Positions 26,589-35,232 of a DNA stretch of 64,000 nt are shown in pieces. Numbering within the stretch: position 1 is the first letter of the stretch; the number at the start of each line of letters is the position of its first letter. The translations under genes were made by a program, and so were the position numbers. Source of the DNA: Cytophagales bacterium (lineage in GTDB: Bacteria > Bacteroidota > Bacteroidia > Cytophagales > Spirosomataceae). Location of the stretch: contig JAAFJL010000002.1 in NCBI GenBank assembly GCA_013298865.1, forward strand, positions 27,978-91,977. Reading direction: 5' to 3'. The notes under the pieces are model-generated. The model was given only the letters and a program-made list of their open reading frames with translations, was not told the origin of the DNA and did no database searches.

Positions 26589-27221
26589 TTAATTTTCAAT
26601 ACCTGAGATAAGCTCTAATAATTCGGAAATCATCATCGCTGTTGCTCCCCAAACTACATTTTCTTGAATATTATAATGTGGAGCATCAATTTCGTAACCT
26701 CTAACATTAATGATTTTACGACTTATAATTGAAGGATTACTCATTTCTTTTAAAGGTATTTCAAAAATTCTATCTACTTCTTTCGCATCTGGATAAAAAT
26801 CTGGTCTGTAAGAAATATATCCAATTACTGGTTGCACCGTAAAGTTGGATGGTGGAATAAAAAGTTCAGTAAGCTGTCCTAAAATTTTCACGTCAATTGC
26901 CTTAATTCCTATTTCTTCTTGGGCTTCTCTGAGTGCAGTTCTATTCAAATTTTCATCCTCTTTCTCTACACCTCCACCAGGAAAAGCCATCTGTCCACCA
27001 TGAACACCATCATAGGCAGGTCTAAGAATTAAAGGCAGATAAATTTCTCCTTGGGATGGATAAAATAAAATTAAAACACCACTTTTTCGAGTTTTTTCAT
27101 TTGGTTCAGTCTGTAACTTCAACCTTGAAGTAGAAGCCATTTTCAAATGAGCAGGCTTCCCAGGGAGAGGATTTTGCAGGCGTAAACGAAGTTGTTCTAT
27201 AAAATTATTTAGTTTATCCAT
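26589..27221 (-). CDS. NUDIX hydrolase, CoA pyrophosphatase-like
   Basis: A 210-residue cytosolic hydrolase from the ATG at 27219-27221. The longer frame adds 23 residues not expected in the family. The NUDIX box is complete: G-x5-E-x7-REAQEEIGI, running from GGGVEKEDENLN to EEIGI (about residues 95-118). It is preceded by VHGGQMAFPGG, the extra motif of the CoA pyrophosphatase subgroup (NudL/YeaB, UPF0035). Such enzymes cleave CoA to 3',5'-ADP and phosphopantetheine and may have a housecleaning role. The C-terminal VVWGATAMMISELLELI is also typical. It stands alone, with the palindromic element downstream. Confidence 0.93.
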   Translation of the reverse strand: MDKLNNFIEQLRLRLQNPLPGKPAHLKMASTSRLKLQTEPNEKTRKSGVLILFYPSQGEIYLPLILRPAYDGVHGGQMAFPGGGVEKEDENLNRTALREAQEEIGIKAIDVKILGQLTELFIPPSNFTVQPVIGYISYRPDFYPDAKEVDRIFEIPLKEMSNPSIISRKIINVRGYEIDAPHYNIQENVVWGATAMMISELLELISGIEN

Positions 27222-27397
27222 GAAGTAATTTAGCAGGTAAGGAATTGGAAAATTTTGTAGATAATAAAAGAATGAAATCTGCTTTTCCAAAAATTAGAAA
27301 TCAAATTAAATTAGCCTTTCAAAGTGGTATGTTCTAACAAAATAAGTCAAATTTGAGAAAATTTCCAAGTCAAATTTTTATCATTTGTTCTGAATCT

Positions 27398-27441
27398 AAA
27401 ACAAAAAAGGCATATCCTTGCGGATACACCTTTTTTGTTTT
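27398..27441 (-). terminator. Rho-independent terminator of the TM2 gene
   Basis: 20-nt arms 27398-27417 and 27422-27441 around the loop TTGC. The two non-identical positions become G:U wobbles only in minus-strand RNA, so the hairpin is best formed by the transcript of the TM2 gene, whose stop is 20 bp away. The RNA ends in a U-rich tail (A-run on the plus strand). Confidence 0.85.
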
Positions 27442-27460
27442 CAAAGACAATAATATTTAA

Positions 27461-28096
27461 TTAGTTATATGAACCATCTTTTGGCTCAAGGTCTTTGATA
27501 ATAATTCTGATTAAGTCAATGAAAGTCCAAATACCTAAACCGCCTAATGTCAATAACTGTACAACACCTTGCCAAGTATATCCTAAGTAGAAACGGTGAA
27601 TACCGATACCACCCAAGAATAAACATAACAATAATGCTGCTACCCAGCTTTTGTCGCCATCAACAGGAACACTTTTTCCTTTAGCAACTTGCTTTTGAGC
27701 AGCTTTCAATACAAATTTCTCTTTGAAAGTAAGGCTTTTACCAGTAGCTTCTTTGATTTTAGAAGAATTAAGAGCTAAAAATTCAGCTTTTGAGCTTACC
27801 TTAACACCTTTGAAGCTATAAACTTTTTCTTGTGTGTTATTTGCGATAGTATTATTCTCAGCTACTGCTTTATCCAAAATTGAAGTTGAAGTAACATTCT
27901 GAGATTCTACAATTGAAGCTGTTGCAACTTCAGTTGATGGTGTTGCTACTACTTCCTGAACTGGAGTTGCTTGTGTTTTCTTAGGCTGTGCGTAAGAAAC
28001 TACATTTGATTTTTGAAAAGAACCGAACTCTTTTCTTTGGCAAGAAGATGCCAAAATCACTAAACCTGAGAATAAAAATAATAATGATTTTTTCAT
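27461..28096 (-). CDS. TM2 domain lipoprotein
   Basis: A 211-residue protein with a lipoprotein signal peptide (MKKSLLFLFSGLVILASSC; lipobox LASSC, Cys 19). A low-complexity Thr/Val/Ala/Ser linker follows, then a C-terminal TM2 domain (about residues 145-205): SWVAALLLCLFLGGIGIHRFYLG, then WQGVVQLLTLGGLGIWTFIDLI. TM2 domains are two-helix membrane modules with the G-x-HRFYLG motif between helices. Combining a lipid anchor with TM2 is common in Bacteroidota, with unknown function. It is a single-gene unit: a terminator follows, and 260 bp upstream are divergent to the FGGY kinase. In that upstream gap I see only AT-rich sequence with no assignable promoter. Confidence 0.9.
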   Translation of the reverse strand: MKKSLLFLFSGLVILASSCQRKEFGSFQKSNVVSYAQPKKTQATPVQEVVATPSTEVATASIVESQNVTSTSILDKAVAENNTIANNTQEKVYSFKGVKVSSKAEFLALNSSKIKEATGKSLTFKEKFVLKAAQKQVAKGKSVPVDGDKSWVAALLLCLFLGGIGIHRFYLGYTWQGVVQLLTLGGLGIWTFIDLIRIIIKDLEPKDGSYN

Positions 28097-28356
28097 AAGT
28101 GTTATTTTTTGTTTAAGTGGGATATTGAATTGTCTTTGAAAAACTTTGACAATATAGTTACATTTTTTCTATTATTAAAATTTGAGATTTTTATATTCAT
28201 TTTTAAATTTATTAAGCGTACAAAATCAATACATCACTATTTTGAAAAGTACGGATGTATCAGATAAAAAATTAATAAATTTGTCAAAAATGCTTAGAAA
28301 ACTCTCTATCAACTCTATTATCAGAAAACAGTCGTTAAACAGGAACACATAAAAAA

Positions 28357-29847
28357 ATGCTTTTACTCGGAATAGACTTAGGAACATCATCAATCAAAGC
28401 GTCTGTTGTGGATGCAGAAACTGGCAACTTGCTCGCCTCGGCACAATATCCAGAAATTGAAAATACCATTTCTTCTCCACAAGAAGGTTGGGCTGAACAA
28501 GCTCCCGAAATGTGGTGGGACTGTGTCCAGAAGGCAGTTCAAAAATGCAATGCTCTTCAAAAATATAACCCAAAAGATATTTCTGCCATCGGGATTGCTT
28601 ACCAAATGCACGGCTTGGTGATGATTGATAGAAATTTATCAGTTTTGCGACCATCAATTATTTGGTGTGATAGCAGAGCCGTCAATACTGGAGCAAAGGC
28701 TTTTGATAAAATTGGGCATGAAAAATCATTATCACATTTGTTGAATTCCCCAGGAAATTTTACTGCTTCTAAATTAGCTTGGGTGAAAGAAAATGAACCT
28801 AAAGTTTACGGCTCAACTTTCAAGATTATGCTGCCAGGGGATTATATTTCAATGATGTTGACGGGCGAAATAACTACTTCAAATTCTGCTTTATCCGAAG
28901 GAATTTTCTGGGATTTCAAGACCAATACAGTTTCAGAAGATATTATGAAGGTTTATGGGTTTCCCATGAATATTCTGCCTGAAATTCGTCCTGTATTTTC
29001 TAATCATGGAGGACTTAAAAGTTCAATTGCAGATGCTTTAGGACTAAAAGCAGGTACTCCTGTAACTTACAAAGCTGGCGACCAACCCAATAATGCACTG
29101 TCTCTCAATGTGTTAGACCCTGGTGAGTTCGCTGCAACTGCTGGTACTTCTGGAGTTGTTTATGCTGTGTCTGATGTTGTTAGTTATGATCCAGAATCAA
29201 GGGTTAATACCTTTGCACACGTCAATCATCAGATGGATAATCAGAATCGTTTGGGTTCATTACTTTGTATCAATGGAACTGGTATTTTGAATCGTTGGGT
29301 ACGTGATAATGTGGCAAACGGAATGTCTTACCAAGAAATGAATCCATTGGCTTCTTCCATAAAAATTGGTTCTGAGGGTTTGAGTATTTTGCCTTTTGGA
29401 AATGGTGCTGAAAGAGTTTTGGGCAATAAAACGGTAGGCTCTGTTTTCTCAGGAATTAATTTTAATGTCCATTCAAAAGGGCATATCATCCGTGCGGCAC
29501 AAGAAGGAATAGCATTTTCTTTGAAATACGGTATGGACATTATGGCAGAAAACGGAACAAGTCCGTCTGTGATTCGTGCAGGAAAAGCCAATATGTTTCT
29601 GAGTGATATTTTCTCGAAAACTTTGGTTGATTCTACTGGAGTAAGCGTTGAATTGTATGACACTGATGGAGCAAAAGGTGCTGCTTTGGGGGCAGGAATT
29701 GGCATTTCTTATTTCAAAAAACCAAAAGAGGCGTTCGTAAATATGAAAAAAATAGGCGTAATTGAGCCAGATTTCAAGCAAAAAGAAGTTTACGAAAATA
29801 TTTATGGTACTTGGAAAAGCTATTTAGAAAAGAATATTAGAGAGTAG
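28357..29847 (+). CDS. xylB: FGGY-family carbohydrate kinase, probable xylulokinase
   Basis: A 496-residue cytosolic kinase. The N-terminal phosphate-binding motif is LLGIDLGTSSIKASVVD (residues 3-19). Next come GWAEQAPEMWWD, AIGIAYQMHGLVMID and IIWCDSRAVN (the sugar-contact Asp region), then MLPGDYISMMLTGE. The catalytic-base and second-lobe motifs are AGDQPNNALSLNVLDPGE and AATAGTSGVVYAVSD. GAALGAGIGISYF, close to the end, completes the ATP site. Order and length fit D-xylulokinase, though related FGGY kinases cannot be excluded. No isomerase or transporter lies beside it, so pathway context is absent. A 22-bp hairpin follows the stop. Confidence 0.9.
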   Translation: MLLLGIDLGTSSIKASVVDAETGNLLASAQYPEIENTISSPQEGWAEQAPEMWWDCVQKAVQKCNALQKYNPKDISAIGIAYQMHGLVMIDRNLSVLRPSIIWCDSRAVNTGAKAFDKIGHEKSLSHLLNSPGNFTASKLAWVKENEPKVYGSTFKIMLPGDYISMMLTGEITTSNSALSEGIFWDFKTNTVSEDIMKVYGFPMNILPEIRPVFSNHGGLKSSIADALGLKAGTPVTYKAGDQPNNALSLNVLDPGEFAATAGTSGVVYAVSDVVSYDPESRVNTFAHVNHQMDNQNRLGSLLCINGTGILNRWVRDNVANGMSYQEMNPLASSIKIGSEGLSILPFGNGAERVLGNKTVGSVFSGINFNVHSKGHIIRAAQEGIAFSLKYGMDIMAENGTSPSVIRAGKANMFLSDIFSKTLVDSTGVSVELYDTDGAKGAALGAGIGISYFKKPKEAFVNMKKIGVIEPDFKQKEVYENIYGTWKSYLEKNIRE

Positions 29848-29852
29848 TTTTA

Positions 29853-29915
29853 GTTTTTCGTTGCTCGATTTTCGATGTTAGGATTGCATATTCCGAAAAT
29901 CAAGCAACGAAAAAC
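29853..29915. terminator. Hairpin after the FGGY kinase, probable terminator
   Basis: 22-bp arms 29853-29874 and 29894-29915 match at 21 of 22 positions around a 19-nt loop. The outer ends are T-rich and A-rich, so it can act as a terminator. It ends 18 bp before the asparaginase ATG, so it could instead or also limit translation or readthrough into that gene. Confidence 0.7.
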
Positions 29916-29933
29916 GAGCAACAAACAACGAAT

Positions 29934-30998
29934 ATGCAGATTTATAAAATCAAAAGTAATAGCACCCAAACAAATCCTGTTCGGGTGCTTGTCATTTACA
30001 CAGGCGGGACTTTGGGGATGGTCTGGGATAATCAGAGCAATGGATTAGTACCTTTTGATTTTGCCCAAATTCCAGATAATTTACCTGAAATAAAGCGTTT
30101 GAATTTCGAGGTTAATGTACTGACTTTCAAAGACTTATTAGATTCCTCAAATATGAAACCTGAGCATTGGATAAGGATGGCAAAAGTTATTAAAGAAAAT
30201 TATAATCAATACGATAGTTTTGTCATTTTGCATGGTACTGACACGATGGCTTATACGGCTTCAGCATTAAGTTATCTATTAGAAAACCTGAATAAACCTG
30301 TCATTCTCACGGGAGCTCAATTGCCGATTGGTGTTGCTCGGACAGATGCAAAGGAAAATTTTATTACCGCTCTTGAAATTGCAGCTGCTCAACAAAATCA
30401 TCATCCCATTGTACCAGAGGTTTGTATTTATTTTAATTCCCTCCTTTTGCGTGGAAACCGTGCCAGAAAGCACGAGAGCGTACAATTCAACGCTTTTGAG
30501 TCTGAAAATTATCCTGTTTTAGCCGAAGCTGGGGTAAATATTGAGTACAATTTCCCTTACATCCGTCATTATAAAAGTCATCCTTTACCATTGGAAGTTC
30601 ATGAAAATGTGGATGAAAATGTAGTAATTCTGAAACTATTTCCAGGGATTTCAGCATCTGTTATTGAGAGTATTTTTTCAATTGAAGGGCTAAGAGGAAT
30701 TGTCTTGGAAACCTACGGTGCAGGCAACGCTCCGACAGATGCTTGGTTTTTGGAAGCAGTAAAAAAAGCGATAGATAAAGGAATTATTTTCTTCAATGTT
30801 TCACAATGCAATGGCGGAAAAGTCACACAAGGGCGATACCAAACAAGTCAGTATTTACAAGAAATTGGTGTAGTTAGTGGCAATGATATTACAGCAGAAG
30901 CTGCAATTACCAAACTCATGTTCGCATTAGGACAGAGGACTGATAATGAGAAAGTTAAAAAGATTTTAAAGACTCCGATTGTTGGGGAGATGAGTTGA
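29934..30998 (+). CDS. ansA: Type I (cytosolic) L-asparaginase
   Basis: A 354-residue enzyme that hydrolyses asparagine to aspartate and ammonia. There is no signal peptide, as expected for the low-affinity cytosolic type. The first catalytic triad threonine is in VIYTGGTLGMVWD (about residues 20-32). The second Thr-Asp motif is ILHGTDTMAYTASALSYLL (about residues 98-116), followed by VILTGAQLPIG. LETYGAGNAPTD near residue 265 is the conserved C-terminal domain motif. The length and motif order are normal. It is convergent with ruvC, whose stop lies 5 bp beyond, so the two transcripts must overlap or end inside each other. Confidence 0.95.
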   Translation: MQIYKIKSNSTQTNPVRVLVIYTGGTLGMVWDNQSNGLVPFDFAQIPDNLPEIKRLNFEVNVLTFKDLLDSSNMKPEHWIRMAKVIKENYNQYDSFVILHGTDTMAYTASALSYLLENLNKPVILTGAQLPIGVARTDAKENFITALEIAAAQQNHHPIVPEVCIYFNSLLLRGNRARKHESVQFNAFESENYPVLAEAGVNIEYNFPYIRHYKSHPLPLEVHENVDENVVILKLFPGISASVIESIFSIEGLRGIVLETYGAGNAPTDAWFLEAVKKAIDKGIIFFNVSQCNGGKVTQGRYQTSQYLQEIGVVSGNDITAEAAITKLMFALGQRTDNEKVKKILKTPIVGEMS

Positions 30999-31003
30999 AA
31001 CTT

Positions 31004-31567
31004 TCACTTCAACCTATCAGGATTTTCATTCACAAATGCCCCCCAGCCTTTTTTTGTGCCTTTGTTTGTGGACATGATGCTTGTGCCATGAAAATGATGA
31101 CATACTGCTATACCAAGTGCGTCAGTGGCGTCGAAGAGTTTGGAGTCTAATTTCATCTTCAATAAATGGTCTAACATTGCCGCTACTTGTTCTTTTGAGG
31201 CATTTCCGTTGCCAGTTACCGACTGCTTTACGGTCTTAGGAGAATATTCTACAATAGGAATTTGTCTTGATAATGCAGCAGCCATAACCACGCCCTGAGC
31301 TCTACCTAATTTGAGCATTGATTGTACATTTTTTCCAAAAAATGGTGCTTCAATTGCCATTTCATCGGGCGAAAACTCTTCAATTACACTAATGATTCGT
31401 TCATAGATTTTCAGTAACTTAACTTCCTGAGTCGTATATTTGCTAACGTTTATCACGCCATATTGTAAAACTTTCATGTTGCCTTTTTCAACCAAAATCA
31501 CACCATAACCCATAAATCGAGTACCTGGGTCAACCCCCAAAATTATTTTTTCTGTTTCTACTTTCAT
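31004..31567 (-). CDS. ruvC: Holliday junction resolvase RuvC
   Basis: A 187-residue crossover junction endodeoxyribonuclease. The RNase H-like acidic residues are visible: Asp in ILGVDPGTRFMGYG (about residue 12), Glu in MAIEAPFFGKNVQS (about residue 72), and two Asp in FDATDALGIAVCHH (about 145-148). GRAQGVVMAAAL and YSPKTVKQSVTGNGNASKEQV are the usual connecting segments. It forms dimers that cut Holliday junctions made by recombination, together with RuvAB (not in this window). The length is slightly above the usual 160-175 because of a short C-terminal tail. It is divergent from the flippase-like gene, with 81 bp between starts. Confidence 0.97.
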   Translation of the reverse strand: MKVETEKIILGVDPGTRFMGYGVILVEKGNMKVLQYGVINVSKYTTQEVKLLKIYERIISVIEEFSPDEMAIEAPFFGKNVQSMLKLGRAQGVVMAAALSRQIPIVEYSPKTVKQSVTGNGNASKEQVAAMLDHLLKMKLDSKLFDATDALGIAVCHHFHGTSIMSTNKGTKKGWGAFVNENPDRLK

Positions 31568-31648
31568 AAATTTGTATGAGACCTCTCATACTTTATTTTA
31601 AAAATTCCGATAGTCGAAAATTGAAAAACGAACATCGCAAATTTATTG

Positions 31649-32638
31649 ATGCAAAATACAACCAATCCTTTGCCCCAAACAAGTTTTTTGAAAGAAAACC
31701 TTTTTTTATTACTCAAACTAATGCTGTTTGCTGGTATCGTTTGGGCGATTGTTGAGGTCTTCAAAAGTAAAGAACAACACTTGGGGAGTCTTTTGGCAGA
31801 ATTACAAAGAATATTGACTTTAGAGAACCTTCCAAAATTGCTTTTAGCTGGCATTTTAGTAATTGCCAATTGGGGATTTGAAGCATTAAAATGGCAAAAA
31901 TTAGCTCAGAAAATAACAAAAATCACTTACTTAGAATCTTTCAAATCGGTACTTTTAGGGCTTTCATTGGGATTTTTTCTACCCGCAGTTATTGGAGATT
32001 CTTCAGCGAAAGTTTACAAACTTAAAACCCAAAGAAAAGCTGAAGGGGTCGGCGTTGTCTTGTTGGGCAACGGAATTCAGTTTTTTATTACACTGTTTTT
32101 GGGAACAATAGCTTACATGAATTTTGTAGGCGATTTTCCTGAAGTTCAAGCTAATTTTGGTGGAAAAATTTTATATATTCTATTGATAATCAGTACATTA
32201 TTTGGCTTTCTGTTCTTTTTTAATCTTTCTTACTTTTCAAAATTTTTAGCAAAAAAGTTTAGTTTTTTCTCAGTAAATTTTACGGTTTTTGAAGATTTTT
32301 CATTCAAAGACATTGCAGAATTGTTCATCATTGCAACGCTAAGGTATGCAGTTTTTACGATTCAGTTTTTGTTAACATTGTCAATTTTTCAAGTGGACTT
32401 ACCAGTTGTAACGTTAATTGAATTATCAAGTTTAGTCTTCTTTGCCAAAACAGTAATTCCTGCCTTACATTTCATCAGTGATTTAGGAATCCGTGAGTTA
32501 TCCGCTTTATTTTTCTTTGGTTATTATGAGGTTGAACCCGCAAAGGTGGTTTCTGCAACATTGATGGTTTGGTTAATAAATATCCTTTTCCCCGTAATAA
32601 TCGGGTCTCTTCTTGTACTTTTTTCTCGCAAAAAATGA
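31649..32638 (+). CDS. Flippase-like membrane protein (LPG synthase TM / UPF0104 family)
   Basis: A 329-residue integral membrane protein with about eight hydrophobic helices, beginning ENLFLLLKLMLFAGIVWAIV. I use the ATG at 31649 rather than the TTG one codon before. Family-like features are NWGFEALKWQKLAQ, the glycine-rich GLSLGFFLPAVIGDSSAKVY (the conserved 'xGxxxPxxxG(D/E)' loop) and ISDLGIRELSALFFFGYY toward the end. These resemble the membrane domain of MprF/AglD-type proteins, which move or flip lipids and lipid-linked molecules. Its stop overlaps the ATG of the following GT2 gene (ATGA), so the two are translationally coupled and may act on the same lipid-linked substrate. Confidence 0.9.
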   Translation: MQNTTNPLPQTSFLKENLFLLLKLMLFAGIVWAIVEVFKSKEQHLGSLLAELQRILTLENLPKLLLAGILVIANWGFEALKWQKLAQKITKITYLESFKSVLLGLSLGFFLPAVIGDSSAKVYKLKTQRKAEGVGVVLLGNGIQFFITLFLGTIAYMNFVGDFPEVQANFGGKILYILLIISTLFGFLFFFNLSYFSKFLAKKFSFFSVNFTVFEDFSFKDIAELFIIATLRYAVFTIQFLLTLSIFQVDLPVVTLIELSSLVFFAKTVIPALHFISDLGIRELSALFFFGYYEVEPAKVVSATLMVWLINILFPVIIGSLLVLFSRKK

Positions 32639-33771
32639 TTGCTAATATACTGATATTGACAGCTTTAACATATTTTATTTTCACTTGCGTACTCATAATT
32701 ATATGGCTACGTTTGAAAGTAAATACAGAAACTTTTGCTCGAAAACCACTTCATAAAATTAGTGTAATCATTCCTGTCAGAAATGAAGAAGAGAATATAG
32801 CACAACTTTTGAATGACCTCAAAAATCAAACTTTTCCTGCTGAATTATTTGAAGTTTTGGTAGTTGATGATTCTTCAAGTGACAAAACTGCTTCGATTGT
32901 ACAAGATTTTATTCATGAAAATACACTAAGATGGAAGTTGATTTCTCAGACAGATTTTTCTGTGGCTTCTCCTAAAAAAAGAGCCATTCAATTAGCCATT
33001 GATAAATGTTCTGGGGACATCATTATTACAACTGATGGTGATTGTAGTTTGGGTAAATATTGGCTTCAAAAAATTGAACAAGTCTTTGATAATCAAGATA
33101 TTATACTCGTAAGTTCGCCTGTAACTTTTTGGGCAGAGGGGAATTTGTTTCAAAAATTACAGACAATTGAATTTGGAAGTTTGGTAGCTTCGGGGGCTTG
33201 TTCGATTGCAATGGGATTTCCTTCCATGTGTAATGGTGCAAATTTGGCGTATCGGAAAGAGGCTTTTTTTGAGGTCGAAGGATTCTCAGGTAATGATGAA
33301 TTAGCTTCGGGTGACGATGAGTTTTTGATGCACAAAATCGCTCAAAAACACCCTAATGGAATACACTTTTTGCAAGATAAAGATGTGATAGTGAGAACAA
33401 AAGCACAAAATAATTGGAATAAATTTTATGCTCAACGTAAAAGATGGGCAAGTAAATGGTCTCATTATCAGATTATTAGCCCAAAAATTTTAGCAATTTT
33501 TATTTTTCTGAGTAATTTTTCAATTTTAGTTTCAGCAGTTTTAGCATTTTCACAAACGATAGATTTTAATGAATTCCTAACAATTATCTCTCTCAAATTT
33601 TCATCAGAATTCATTTTTTTAAGCTTAGTTTGTAACTTTTTAGGACATTCTTCAAAAATTATTCTGATTCCATTCACACAAATTATCTATCCATTTTATG
33701 TTACATTTTTTGGTTTACTTGCCCAAGGTAAAAACAAAAAATATGAGTGGAAAGGGCGGTTATTGAAGTAA
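32635..33771 (+). CDS. Glycosyltransferase family 2, membrane-anchored
   Basis: A 378-residue enzyme. The ATG at 32635 overlaps the previous stop (ATGA) and starts a membrane helix (ILILTALTYFIFTCVLIIIW). The catalytic domain then shows ISVIIPVRNEEENIAQLL, VLVVDDSSSDKTASIV, the metal/donor motif IITTDGDCSLG, GANLAYRKEAFFEVEGF and the acceptor motif QRKRWASKWSHY (QxxRW). Two or three helices close the protein. It is a processive-type GT2 acting at the inner membrane. The coupled upstream flippase-like gene suggests a glycolipid product. It ends 8 bp from the convergent lipoprotein gene. Confidence 0.93.
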   Translation: MIANILILTALTYFIFTCVLIIIWLRLKVNTETFARKPLHKISVIIPVRNEEENIAQLLNDLKNQTFPAELFEVLVVDDSSSDKTASIVQDFIHENTLRWKLISQTDFSVASPKKRAIQLAIDKCSGDIIITTDGDCSLGKYWLQKIEQVFDNQDIILVSSPVTFWAEGNLFQKLQTIEFGSLVASGACSIAMGFPSMCNGANLAYRKEAFFEVEGFSGNDELASGDDEFLMHKIAQKHPNGIHFLQDKDVIVRTKAQNNWNKFYAQRKRWASKWSHYQIISPKILAIFIFLSNFSILVSAVLAFSQTIDFNEFLTIISLKFSSEFIFLSLVCNFLGHSSKIILIPFTQIIYPFYVTFFGLLAQGKNKKYEWKGRLLK

Positions 33772-33779
33772 GTTGTTAC

Positions 33780-35072
33780 CTACAAGTTTATCACAAAATG
33801 CCCTACAAAAGCATGGCGTTCAAATGATAAAATCCAGCAGTGTAATTTGGTTTTATCCTTTTCGTCAAAATGAAATAAAGGTCCATCAATTCCAACTTTG
33901 TGGCTGTCTAACCAATTATTTTTATCGTCTAACAAAAAGGCATAAAATCCATTGTCTTTGGTTAAATGTTTTTGCTGAAAATCAAAGGTTTCGTAAAAAG
34001 AGTGGTTGGCGATCCCCATAGATGTCTGCCAACCGTCGTTGGCAATATCAATTGGCAACGTTGGAATCAAACTCATATCCATTCCGCCAATGATAAATTT
34101 CGTGATGGTTTTTGGGTCTTTGTTACTAAGAAATATGAATTCAAGCTCTTCTGATTCTTTTCCTAAAGCATTGATAATCTGACGCTTATTAACTTTTTGT
34201 AGAATTCCCAATCTACTTAATTCTGTCTTTCTTGGGTCTTTGGTATTGTAAAAGCCTGGTATTGAGAATGTCGCAAAAGTGGTTGAATCATTTAGCAAAT
34301 CATCCATTTTGTTTACTACTTTCGGACAAACTATATTTTTCCTTTTTCTCAAACGCTCTCCATTCAGAGGATACATTTCTTGATTTTTTACAACAAACTC
34401 AACTTCTTTTTCTGATTTAACTTGTCGTATTTTCTGTAAATCTATCAATTTAGACGGCGGGTCAATCCAATTTTCCATACCTTTTCTGAAAGTATCGAAA
34501 CTCAATTGATTCCGAGTTTCAAACATTTCGGCGTATAAATCATTGGGGAAATTGAACCAACATTGCCAAAAAAGTTTGTCTTTTCCATCGGTATCTTTCG
34601 CATAAACGAGCATTTCCCATAAATAAGAGTTCAGGCAATTTCTTGCTAAATCAACTCGTGTAATTTGCATTCCACTTTTTCCAGAAACCGAAAATTGCTT
34701 TGTATTAAACTGAACCTGTTGGCGGTTCCATTCTTGATTAATTACTCCAATATATGTCAAATACTCATCTTTTTTTATCCAATCTGGTGCAGTAGGCATC
34801 ATTTCGAGCAAGGGAAGGTTATTCAACGTTATTTTACAAAGACTGTCTTCTTGGGAAATCAAGTCTAAATCAAACAAATTACTCCCCTTATCTTTCAATA
34901 AAATAGTGCTGAAATACTGCTGTTTGGCGGCTGAATGTCTTGATTCCAGATTCGGATTATCTGGATATTCAGTATCAGTCATTTCTTTAACAGGAATTTC
35001 ATAAACTCCATCTTGCTTTTTTGAACATGACAAAATAGAAATCAACAAGATAAAAAGAGTGGCTTTTTTCAT
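33780..35072 (-). CDS. Lipoprotein of unknown function
   Basis: A 430-residue protein with a short lipoprotein signal (MKKATLFILLISILSC; Cys 16). I do not recognise the family. Visible blocks are RVDLARNCLNSYLWEMLVYAK, KLFWQCWFNFPNDLYAEMF and TRNQLSFDTFRKGMENWIDPP in the first half. The second half contains LEFIFLSNKDPKTITKFIIGG, WQTSMGIANHSFYETFDF and LHCWILSFERHAFVGHFVINL. The aromatic, Trp-rich composition is common in surface or periplasmic carbohydrate-linked proteins, but that is only a hint. It may share a transcript with SusC/SusD, which read in the same direction upstream; 160 bp with two hairpins separate them. Confidence 0.8.
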   Translation of the reverse strand: MKKATLFILLISILSCSKKQDGVYEIPVKEMTDTEYPDNPNLESRHSAAKQQYFSTILLKDKGSNLFDLDLISQEDSLCKITLNNLPLLEMMPTAPDWIKKDEYLTYIGVINQEWNRQQVQFNTKQFSVSGKSGMQITRVDLARNCLNSYLWEMLVYAKDTDGKDKLFWQCWFNFPNDLYAEMFETRNQLSFDTFRKGMENWIDPPSKLIDLQKIRQVKSEKEVEFVVKNQEMYPLNGERLRKRKNIVCPKVVNKMDDLLNDSTTFATFSIPGFYNTKDPRKTELSRLGILQKVNKRQIINALGKESEELEFIFLSNKDPKTITKFIIGGMDMSLIPTLPIDIANDGWQTSMGIANHSFYETFDFQQKHLTKDNGFYAFLLDDKNNWLDSHKVGIDGPLFHFDEKDKTKLHCWILSFERHAFVGHFVINL

Positions 35073-35118
35073 TTTAGAAACTTATTATGGAACGAGTTAA
35101 AAAAAACTGTAACAATTT

Positions 35119-35214
35119 AACTTAGAGGTTTAGAGAGTTAGAGTTAATATTTTGCCTTTTTTCTAATCCTCTAAGTTTCACTTAGGCGAAATCTTTGTTT
35201 AATTTCGCTATAAG
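35119..35214 (-). terminator. Two hairpins between SusD stop and the lipoprotein start
   Basis: The first, nearer SusD, is a stem of GCGAAAT and its complement (35186-35192 with 35202-35208), with further pairing outside after a bulge. The second has arms 35119-35134 and 35162-35177 (15 of 16 matched, core AACTTAGAGG). Neither has an ideal U-tail for the minus-strand transcript, so they may be attenuator or mRNA-stability structures rather than strict terminators. Confidence 0.45.
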
Positions 35215-35232
35215 GCTATTTTTTACCTGTTC

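Noticed and set aside
26420..26611. 63-codon reading frame inside the palindromic element
   Set aside because: It is a by-product of the inverted repeat and runs antisense into the end of the NUDIX gene.
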